Shown: one piece after another, positions 5,274-9,342 of the stretch
Position numbering within the stretch: the first letter of the stretch is position 1
How the letters are laid out: every line of letters begins with the position of its first letter
Origin: Candidatus Pacearchaeota archaeon
Lineage (GTDB): Archaea > Nanobdellota > Nanobdellia > Pacearchaeales > GW2011-AR1
Assembly: GCA_016234065.1 (NCBI GenBank)
Contig: JACQLJ010000040.1
Coordinates: 1-9,342 of the forward strand
Direction of reading: 5' to 3'
Length of the DNA stretch: 9,342 bases
The notes under the pieces: generated by a model
The model's input: only the letters and a program-made list of their open reading frames with translations
The model's database searches: none
Told to the model about the DNA's origin: nothing
Translations under genes and position numbers: made by a program

Positions 5274-6986
5274 ATGGCTTTTATTGTTAAAAAAAATATA
5301 AACGGGAAATATTATTTCTATTTAAACGAAAACAATAGGGTTGGCACTAAGGTAAAAACAAAGACGCTTGCTTATCTTGGAAAAGATAGAGAAGAGGCAG
5401 AAAAGAAAATGAGGGAATTCTTGGAAAAAAGAACAATAAAAGAAAATTTGAATGAAAATACTGAAACAAAAAATGAAAGCCAAAATTTAAAAACCAAAGC
5501 CGAAGAAATAAACAAAATTGCACTTTCAAAAGGATTCTTTTTCCCGACCGCAGGTATTTACGGAAGTTCGTCAGGATTTTATACATACGGACATTTGGGA
5601 AAATTGCTTAAAAATAATTGGGAAAATTTATGGAGAAAAAACATTTTGTCTTTGGAAAGCAATTTTCACGAAATCCAAAGCAATAACATCCTTCCAGAGA
5701 AGGTTTTTATTGCCTCAGGGCATGTTGATAAATTCAATGACCCTATGATTGAATGCAGAAATTGTCACTCAAGATTCAGGGCTGACAATTTATTGGAAGA
5801 AAATGGAATAGAAAACCCTGAAACACTAGGTCTAGATGAAATGACAAAAACAATAAAAGAAAAAAAGATAAAATGCCCCCAATGTGGAAAAATTAACTTT
5901 TCTGATGTAAAGCAGTTCAATATGATGTTCTCTCTTAATGTCGGCTTTAATCAAAAAGAATATCTAAGCCCTGAAACAGCGCAAGGTGTTTACATACATT
6001 TTCTTGAGGAATTCAGGGCGACGAGAGAAAAACTTCCATTAGGACTGGCAAGCATAGACAAAGCATACAGGAATGAAATTTCTCCGAGGCAAATGTTTTT
6101 CCGATTAAGGGAATTCACTCAAGCAGAACTGCAGATATTTTTCAATCCTGAAAAAATAAATGAACATGAAAAATGGGAAGAGGTGGAAAAATATAAATTA
6201 ATTGTTAAAAACTCAAAAGAAGAAAAAGTAAGAGAAGTAAAGTGTGAGGAATTAAATAGCAAAAATAAAATACCAAAATTCTATTTGTTCTATGCTGCAA
6301 AAGTCCAGGAATTTTATTTGGATGTCCTTAAAGTCCCAAAAGAAAAATTCCTTCTAAGAGAACTCTCGGAAAATGAAAAAGCATTTTACAACAAAATACA
6401 TTTTGATGTTGAAGTTTACTTTGATACTCTAAAAGGGTTTAAGGAAGTGGGAGGAATTCATTATAGGGGAAATCACGATTTATCAGGACATCAAAAAACT
6501 TCAGGAAAAAACATGGAAGTTTTCTACGATGGCAAGAAAATCCTTCCGCATGTTTTGGAATTAAGTTTTGGGGTTGACAGGAACATCTGGGCTTTAATGG
6601 ATTTATTTTATTCTGTTGGCAAAGAAGGAAGCATGTTAGAACTCCCGGCAACTTTATCGCCAATAAAAGCATCAGTCATTCCAATAGTCAAGAAAAAAGA
6701 ATTTGAAGACATTGCAAGAGATGTCTTTTCTGATTTATCAAAAGACTTGGTTATTTCATACGATGAGTCAGGCAGCATCGGAAGGAGATACGCAAGAAAT
6801 GACGAAATTGGAACACCTTATTGCATAACAATAGATGGTGACTCCTTAAAAAATAAAGATGTAACCATAAGGGACAGGGATACCACAAAACAAATAAGAG
6901 TTAAAATATCTAAATTATCTGGGACCCTAAAAAAGCTTATTGAAGGGGAAATTGAATTCAGCAAAGCTGGAAAACTTTTAAAATAA
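5274..6986 (+). CDS. glyS: glycyl-tRNA synthetase, archaeal/eukaryotic type, with extra N-terminal module
   Basis: This class II enzyme charges tRNA-Gly with glycine, using ATP, in the cytoplasm. The catalytic core starts near residue 75 with SKGFFFPTAGIYG and GFYTYGHLG. A zinc-finger-like insert has C161, C164, C201 and C204. LSPETAQGVYIHF (231-243) is the family signature, motif 2 includes FRLREFTQAELQIFF (276-290), and motif 3 includes GVDRNIWAL (433-441). The anticodon-binding domain spans about 462-555 (GSIGRRYARNDEIGTPYC, RDRDTTKQIRV). All key motifs are present, so it should be active. Residues 1-70 are unusual: GKYYFYLNEN.R.G.KVKTKTLAYLGK..EEAEKK is not part of the standard enzyme and resembles a beta-hairpin module seen at the start of some IS1634-like transposases, followed by a charged linker. 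The start is supported by the leaderless TATA spacing. The HIT gene follows after 17 bases. Confidence 0.96.
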   Translation: MAFIVKKNINGKYYFYLNENNRVGTKVKTKTLAYLGKDREEAEKKMREFLEKRTIKENLNENTETKNESQNLKTKAEEINKIALSKGFFFPTAGIYGSSSGFYTYGHLGKLLKNNWENLWRKNILSLESNFHEIQSNNILPEKVFIASGHVDKFNDPMIECRNCHSRFRADNLLEENGIENPETLGLDEMTKTIKEKKIKCPQCGKINFSDVKQFNMMFSLNVGFNQKEYLSPETAQGVYIHFLEEFRATREKLPLGLASIDKAYRNEISPRQMFFRLREFTQAELQIFFNPEKINEHEKWEEVEKYKLIVKNSKEEKVREVKCEELNSKNKIPKFYLFYAAKVQEFYLDVLKVPKEKFLLRELSENEKAFYNKIHFDVEVYFDTLKGFKEVGGIHYRGNHDLSGHQKTSGKNMEVFYDGKKILPHVLELSFGVDRNIWALMDLFYSVGKEGSMLELPATLSPIKASVIPIVKKKEFEDIARDVFSDLSKDLVISYDESGSIGRRYARNDEIGTPYCITIDGDSLKNKDVTIRDRDTTKQIRVKISKLSGTLKKLIEGEIEFSKAGKLLK

Positions 6987-6994
6987 GCTTATTT
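6981..6994. terminator. 14-bp perfect palindrome over the glyS stop codon
   Basis: AAATAAGCTTATTT is self-complementary and contains the glyS TAA (6984-6986). It may be a weak terminator or processing site between glyS and the HIT gene, or chance in AT-rich DNA. Two other stop codons in this window sit in similar dyads. Confidence 0.3.
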
Positions 6995-7003
6995 AATATT
7001 ATT

Positions 7004-7354
7004 ATGAAAGATTGTGTTTTTTGCAAGATAGTTGATGGAATAAAAAAAGACCAAAAAATCATTTATGAAAATGAAAATTTCTTCTCTGTCTTTGACATAA
7101 GCCCTTTGACTGAAGGGCATAGTTTGGTAATATCAAAAAAGCACTTTAAGACAACATTAGATTTGCAAAACAGCTTAGGGAGTGAGTTGCTTGATTGTAT
7201 AAAAAACACAGCATTGTTTCTTGTAAAAGAGAAAAAAGCCGAGGGTTTTAACGTTCTAAACAACAATTTCCCTTCTGCAGGGCAATTTGTAAATCACGTC
7301 CATTTTCATATTATTCCTAGAAAAAAAGATGATGAATTAAAGATGATTGTCTGA
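7004..7354 (+). CDS. HIT-family nucleotide hydrolase/transferase
   Basis: This 116-residue protein has the histidine-triad fold, whose members hydrolyse or transfer nucleotidyl groups (AMP-lysine, ApnA and similar substrates). HVHFHIIPR provides H98, H100 and H102; by family comparison H100, the middle one, is the nucleophile. SAGQ (91-94) and GFNVLNNN (81-88) match the family's phosphate- and nucleotide-binding segments. CVFC (C4, C7) with H47 (ISKKH) and H98 matches the structural zinc site of Hint/Hit proteins. Length is near the lower end for the family but complete. It starts 17 bases after glyS on the same strand. The sequence TTTTAAAATAA at the end of glyS lies about 24 bases before the ATG, so it may be cotranscribed or have a leaderless promoter. 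Physical pairing with an aminoacyl-tRNA synthetase is suggestive, since HIT enzymes can clear aminoacyl-adenylates, but the specific substrate cannot be read from sequence. Confidence 0.93.
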   Translation: MKDCVFCKIVDGIKKDQKIIYENENFFSVFDISPLTEGHSLVISKKHFKTTLDLQNSLGSELLDCIKNTALFLVKEKKAEGFNVLNNNFPSAGQFVNHVHFHIIPRKKDDELKMIV

Positions 7355-7356
7355 AA

Positions 7357-7428
7357 TGTCTCTGGGGAGTGCTGACCTCCCGACCTCGGCCTCATGAGAG
7401 CCGCGCTCTACCGCTGAGCTACAGAGAC
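7357..7428 (-). tRNA. tRNA with anticodon CAT (elongator Met or Ile2)
   Basis: The minus strand folds into a full cloverleaf of 72 bases: acceptor GTCTCTG/CAGAGAC (7 of 7 pairs), D-arm GCTC-AGCGGTA-GAGC, anticodon arm CGGCT-CTCATGA-GGCCG (last pair T-G), variable AGGTC, T-arm GGGAG-GTCAGCA-CTCCC, and discriminator A. The anticodon CAT is at 7394-7396. CCA is not encoded. It lacks the A1-U72 pair and GGG/CCC anticodon stem of archaeal initiator tRNA, so elongator Met or agmatidine-modified Ile2 is more likely; I cannot decide. Two oddities stand out. Position 37 is G, where Met and Ile2 tRNAs have A (t6A site). The T-loop is GTCAGCA instead of TTCRANY, losing T54 and A58. It converges on the HIT gene, ending three bases beyond that stop. 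A canonical TATA box lies upstream. Confidence 0.9.
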
Positions 7429-7432
7429 AAAA
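7412..7432 (-). repeat. direct repeat, copy A (5' end of the tRNA gene)
   Basis: This 21-base segment covers tRNA bases 1-17 plus four flanking bases. It is repeated exactly at 7547-7567 in the same orientation, 135 bases away. Confidence 0.9.
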
Positions 7433-7446
7433 AAATAAAGGAATAG

Positions 7447-7454
7447 TATTTAAA
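7447..7454 (-). promoter_or_regulatory. TATA box for the tRNA gene
   Basis: TTTAAATA on the minus strand is centred about 22-23 bases upstream of tRNA base 1, the usual archaeal tRNA spacing. The same octamer stands before rps17e. Its presence argues that the tRNA gene is expressed in spite of its odd T-loop. Confidence 0.65.
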
Positions 7455-7526
7455 AAATATGCGAAGCCGTTTCTTTTTGGCTATGTAGCGAATAATCAGT
7501 TTAAACGAATTCAAACTGGAAAGTGC

Positions 7527-7549
7527 GCGAGAAAACTTCGTGTTCTCGC
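7527..7549. other. 7-bp stem-loop next to the tRNA fragment
   Basis: GCGAGAA (7527-7533) pairs perfectly with TTCTCGC (7543-7549). The loop on the plus strand, AACTTCGTG, can form two more pairs. The right arm overlaps copy B of the tRNA repeat by three bases. It could be a transcript end structure or part of a small RNA; there is no T-run after it on either strand, so an intrinsic terminator is unlikely. Confidence 0.45.
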
Positions 7550-7567
7550 TGAGCTACAGAGACAAAA
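7547..7567 (-). repeat. direct repeat, copy B (partial tRNA 5' fragment)
   Basis: This is an exact 21-base copy of the 5' end of the tRNA (acceptor strand, bases 8-9, D-stem 5' strand, and part of the D-loop) with four flanking bases. After tRNA base 17 the match stops and a hairpin follows. No 3' acceptor partner is present, so it cannot fold as a tRNA. It is best read as a truncated duplicate or att-like remnant. Confidence 0.85.
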
Positions 7568-7602
7568 TTATTAAATTAGGTTCATTTAAAAGTTTTAGTA
7601 AA

Positions 7603-7794
7603 ATGGCAATTGAAAACATCATACAAATACCGGTAAATGTCATGGCGTTAATTCAGGCATTGGGCGGCTTGCTTGCAATCTACGTGGCTTTTGTGATAAT
7701 TAATTTCTTCAGGATAAGAAAGCAAAATAAAATGATTACGGAAATGCATCACGACATAAAAATGATAAAAAGCAAATTGGACAAAAGAAAATAA
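7603..7794 (+). CDS. 63-residue single-pass membrane protein of unknown function
   Basis: I do not recognise this family. From the ATG at 7603 the product has a short N-terminus (MAIENIIQIPVNV), one TM helix (about 15-36, with a GG pair near its start), then a basic stretch RIRKQNK and a short charged helix ending KLDKRK. The positive-inside rule puts the C-terminal helix in the cytoplasm. A GTG at 7540 in the same frame would add 21 residues, but those codons run through the hairpin and tRNA-derived repeat, so the ATG is preferred. TTATTAAAT, centred about 30 bases upstream, could be the promoter, giving a nearly leaderless message. The stop lies in a 9-bp hairpin that may end the transcript. 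The gene stands alone between the tRNA region and the convergent alba operon. The TM-plus-basic-helix layout supports a real gene, but it is short and untested. Confidence 0.65.
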   Translation: MAIENIIQIPVNVMALIQALGGLLAIYVAFVIINFFRIRKQNKMITEMHHDIKMIKSKLDKRK

Positions 7795-7807
7795 AAAATT
7801 ATTTTCT
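7786..7807 (+). terminator. stem-loop over the stop codon of the small membrane protein gene
   Basis: AGAAAATAA pairs with TTATTTTCT across an AAAA loop, a perfect 9-bp AT-rich stem. The stop TAA (7792-7794) forms the end of the left arm. It faces the alba terminator across a 47-base convergent gap. No strong T-run follows, so termination strength is uncertain. Confidence 0.45.
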
Positions 7808-7832
7808 GCAACTCTTTTAAGAAAGAACTTGG

Positions 7833-7850
7833 AAGAAATAATTATTTCTT
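7833..7850 (-). terminator. 18-bp perfect palindrome over the alba stop codon
   Basis: AAGAAATAATTATTTCTT reads the same on both strands and has the alba TAA (7842-7844) at its centre. Its place between two convergent genes suggests a transcript-end or mRNA-protecting structure; a perfect 18-bp dyad is unlikely to be chance even in AT-rich DNA, but the role is inferred. Confidence 0.4.
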
Positions 7851-8156
7851 AACAATTGTGATTTCTATTGTTGAAACGTTGGTCATTCTTCCTTCCTTAT
7901 TCTCCATTTCTTCGCTGTCAATTGAAATGTTTTTTATTCTTATCTCTCTGTCTCTCAGGAATTTCTTTCTTATGATTTCCACGACATCAACAGCGCGGTT
8001 TATGTGCTTCCCCCTCGCTTTTATGACTACTTCGCTCCTGTTTCTAGTCGTAAATTGCATTACAACGCTAGTGACATAATTCATGAATGGTTTCATTCCG
8101 ATAAACACTACATTATCGTCTTTTGAATTTTCAGTGTTGCTTTTTTCGTCAGACAT
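7842..8156 (-). CDS. albA: Alba nucleoid/RNA-binding protein
   Basis: This 104-residue protein belongs to the Alba family, small basic dimers that coat archaeal DNA and also bind RNA. After an acidic N-terminal extension (MSDEKSNTENSKDD) the family core is complete: NVVFIGMKPFMNYVTS (15-30), VVIKARGKHINRAVDVVEI (43-61), RKKFL (63-67) with F66 at the dimer-dimer interface position, and STIEITIVKK (95-104). In Sulfolobus Alba the DNA-contacting pair is Lys16-Lys17 in GKKP. Here the motif is GMKP, so the first lysine, the acetylation site in Sulfolobus, is Met21, and the second is kept as K22. The start ATG lies one base after the stop of rps17e, a tight operon, so it should be expressed from the rps17e promoter. 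The stop is inside an 18-bp palindrome. Assignment is firm; the consequence of the K-to-M change is inference. Confidence 0.96.
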   Translation of the reverse strand: MSDEKSNTENSKDDNVVFIGMKPFMNYVTSVVMQFTTRNRSEVVIKARGKHINRAVDVVEIIRKKFLRDREIRIKNISIDSEEMENKEGRMTNVSTIEITIVKK

Positions 8157-8157
8157 T

Positions 8158-8355
8158 TTATAACTTGTTCAATTGATTGATTTGATGTTTCTTTATCTTG
8201 GCTAAGAGCCCTGCTATCTGGTTTCTTATTTTTTTGCTTGGCATAGTATTTCCAAGAATTTGCTTGTTTCTCTCAAAAGCATCTGTGAAACCTATCCCTT
8301 TTTTTAAAAGAGTGTCAGCGGTTCTTCTTACAAGCTTCAGTTTTATCTTTCCCAT
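8158..8355 (-). CDS. rps17e: small ribosomal subunit protein eS17
   Basis: This 65-residue protein is the archaeal/eukaryotic-specific 30S protein eS17 (S17e). The family hallmarks are visible: basic N-terminus MGKIKLKLVRRTADTLLKK, FTDAFERNKQIL (23-34), and MPSKKIRNQIAGLLAKIKK (38-56), where PSKK.RN.IAG is the signature. Length is typical for archaeal members, which lack the eukaryotic C-terminal extension. It is the first gene of a two-gene operon with alba; its TAA is followed by one base and then the alba ATG. The promoter is leaderless: TTTAAATA is centred 26 bases before the ATG and no Shine-Dalgarno site is seen. Joint expression of a ribosomal protein and a nucleic-acid coat protein fits growth-linked control, though that is inference. 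Confidence 0.96.
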   Translation of the reverse strand: MGKIKLKLVRRTADTLLKKGIGFTDAFERNKQILGNTMPSKKIRNQIAGLLAKIKKHQINQLNKL

Positions 8356-8376
8356 AATAGTGTATTTTGAATATGG

Positions 8377-8384
8377 TATTTAAA
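8377..8384 (-). promoter_or_regulatory. TATA box of the rps17e-alba operon
   Basis: TTTAAATA, preceded on the minus strand by the A-rich CAAAAAC (BRE-like), is centred about 26 bases before the rps17e ATG. This is the textbook distance for leaderless archaeal transcription and the best promoter match in the window along with that of the tRNA. Confidence 0.7.
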
Positions 8385-8402
8385 GTTTTTGAGATAGGTA
8401 AC

Positions 8403-8426
8403 ACAGTCCGAAAGGTTAAAAACTGT
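8403..8426 (-). terminator. possible weak terminator after the right-hand gene
   Basis: ACAGT (8403-8407) pairs with ACTGT (8422-8426). Inside lies CC-GAAA-GG, which can form a small GNRA-type loop, and on the minus strand a TTTTT run sits within the structure. It follows the stop of the partial gene by four bases and precedes the rps17e promoter. The stem is short and the call is tentative. Confidence 0.25.
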
Positions 8427-8430
8427 CTGA

Positions 8431-9342
8431 TTAATTTTCAATAAATAAATTTCTTATTGGAGATAAAATTTCAGATTCGCCCTCCACACTATTTAACACA
8501 TCTTCAGAAGGAAGCCACAAATTATTCCCTCCTTGAGAATCCTGTTTTATCAAACCAACATCTATTAATTGAACGATATATCTTGGCAATTTAAATTGTT
8601 TGACTAATTGGCTCCCATAATTAGACCTTATCGTTTCCGCAATGTCATCATAACTTACCCCGACGGACTCCCCATACTCTATACTCTGTTCATAAATAAA
8701 ACTTGCAATTATCAAATATGGCCCAAGAACTTGTTGAATGCTTCTTATATTTTCATATCCTGTTGCAAAGAAGTAAGAAAGAGATTTAGACAATTTATCA
8801 GAGACATCTTTTCCTACTTGTTCTATCTCTATTAGATCATTGTCTGGAATTAGCAAATTTCCATTCCTCCTCACAAGACCAACTTCTATTAGTTGTTCTA
8901 CAGTTTTCATATATTTCTCTCTATCTTGTTCTAATAGGTTTTCTAATTGCTCACTTATATCTAATTTATCATTTACTAAAAGATAAGCTATAATATCTTG
9001 TATGGGGGTGTGCATATGTTCAGAAAATGGTAGTTTTGAAAATTTATTAGCCGCAACTTTAACAAGAGCCTTTTGGACATTTATCCTAATAAATTCAAGC
9101 TTTGAAGTTATTTTAGCTCTTAAATCATAATACCTTGGCTTATCTAAAATAATTCCTTTTTGGGCATCTATTTTTATTTTTCCAACCTCTTCAAAATTCA
9201 TAAACCTTAATCTCTTTGGTCTACCTGTTATCTTATCAAACAAGATTCTTGGATATTTTACTTCTATAGGAATTACCCATAAATTATTATTTAATTCTGG
9301 AGTTTTTACTGAGGGAATATTACCATATTTTTCTCTAACCAA
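8431..9342 (-). CDS. unrecognised protein with two winged-helix-like segments (5' end outside window)
   Basis: The frame is open to the window edge; the apparent first codon is TTG at 9340-9342, which I read as an internal Leu, so the gene is 5'-partial with 303 residues seen. I do not recognise a family. Residues about 15-75 look like a beta-rich domain (LWVIPIEVKYPRILFD, LRFMNFEEVGKIKID). Residues 76-110 are helical. Two similar segments follow: about 111-172, ending in VEQLIEVGLVRRNGNLLIP (148-166), and about 209-283, ending in YIVQLIDVGLIKQ (255-267) and NNLWLPSEDVL (273-283). The shared pattern LI.VGL[VI]...NL.[LI]P..D suggests winged-helix modules that bind nucleic acid or another protein. 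There is no signal peptide or TM in the visible part. It lies upstream of the rps17e operon on the same strand, separated by a possible weak terminator and the strong rps17e promoter. Confidence 0.75.
   Translation of the reverse strand: MVREKYGNIPSVKTPELNNNLWVIPIEVKYPRILFDKITGRPKRLRFMNFEEVGKIKIDAQKGIILDKPRYYDLRAKITSKLEFIRINVQKALVKVAANKFSKLPFSEHMHTPIQDIIAYLLVNDKLDISEQLENLLEQDREKYMKTVEQLIEVGLVRRNGNLLIPDNDLIEIEQVGKDVSDKLSKSLSYFFATGYENIRSIQQVLGPYLIIASFIYEQSIEYGESVGVSYDDIAETIRSNYGSQLVKQFKLPRYIVQLIDVGLIKQDSQGGNNLWLPSEDVLNSVEGESEILSPIRNLFIEN

Larger units (their letters stand above)
7429..7602. other. 174-base non-coding stretch with hairpins and a tRNA-derived repeat
   Basis: No credible gene is present. 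Besides the tRNA promoter, the stretch contains a dyad CAGTTT/AAACTG (7497-7518), a weak AGCC/GGCT dyad (7465-7482), a 7-bp hairpin (7527-7549), the partial tRNA copy (7547-7567), and a possible promoter TTATTAAAT (7568-7576) for the next gene. It is locally richer in GC than the AT-rich intergenic gaps elsewhere in the window, which could mean a small RNA, a decayed RNA gene, or the scar of a recombination event. Confidence 0.6.

Noticed and set aside
7357..7428. Initiator tRNA-Met
   Set aside because: It has G1-C72 instead of A1-U72 and lacks three consecutive G-C pairs at the bottom of the anticodon stem.
7547..7567. Split-tRNA 5' half as in Nanoarchaeum
   Set aside because: Identity to the tRNA ends at base 17 in the D-loop, well short of the anticodon, and an intact tRNA gene lies next to it. 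It is more likely a truncated duplicate.
7540..7602. GTG start for the small membrane protein
   Set aside because: The added 21 codons run through the hairpin and the tRNA-derived repeat and have no leader or promoter in a suitable place; the ATG at 7603 starts a sensible protein.
9340..9342. TTG at the window edge as a true start codon
   Set aside because: It is simply the last in-frame codon before the sequence ends; the gene most likely continues outside the window.
1..9342. CRISPR array, insertion sequence or toxin-antitoxin pair
   Set aside because: No regularly spaced repeats, terminal inverted repeats with transposase, or toxin-antitoxin-like gene pair could be found; the transposase-like similarity in GlyRS is confined to a short fused module.

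Overview
The window is AT-rich archaeal DNA. The evidence is a two-gene unit of ribosomal protein eS17 and the chromatin protein Alba, a YchF-type GTPase of the archaeal kind (NKxD motif plus C-terminal TGS domain), an archaeal/eukaryotic-type glycyl-tRNA synthetase, a tRNA without an encoded CCA, and TATA boxes of the TTTAAATA type about 25 bases ahead of start codons. Short genes, leaderless promoters, and small secreted or membrane proteins carrying an ITGNVV-type motif just outside the membrane suggest a DPANN lineage (Woesearchaeota/Pacearchaeota-like). This placement is an inference from style and has not been tested by a search.

Left part (1-5230, all minus strand; transcription runs from right to left). 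Two adjacent, apparently paralogous, single-pass surface proteins (4061-5185 and 2832-4022) are followed by a 385-residue cytoplasmic coiled-coil protein with a tandem 62-residue repeat (1569-2726), a 90-residue membrane-anchored small protein with four cysteines (1266-1538), and the YchF-type GTPase (44-1234). Most of these genes have a recognisable TATA-like box of their own. The two surface proteins share the membrane-proximal beta-sandwich region. They differ at both ends: one has a Myxococcus-type cysteine-rich repeat and a glycine linker, the other a long cytoplasmic coiled-coil tail. This is the part of the window most likely to hold an uncharacterised envelope system.

Middle part (5186-7840). 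A divergent promoter region separates the surface cluster from glycyl-tRNA synthetase (5274-6986, plus), which carries an unusual N-terminal extension of about 65 residues. A HIT-family hydrolase (7004-7354, plus) follows closely. Converging on it is a tRNA with anticodon CAT (7357-7428, minus) with a non-consensus T-loop and G37. The next 174 bases have no gene but hold a 21-bp repeat of the 5' end of that tRNA and several hairpins. A 63-residue membrane peptide (7603-7794, plus) follows.

Right part (7795-9342, minus). alba (7842-8156) and rps17e (8158-8355) form a tight operon with a leaderless promoter. Upstream lies the 3' part of an unrecognised protein with two winged-helix-like segments (8431 to the window edge).

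Most genes are informational (translation, nucleoid). The surface/coiled-coil cluster is the accessory-looking element. No CRISPR array, insertion sequence, or complete mobile element was seen.
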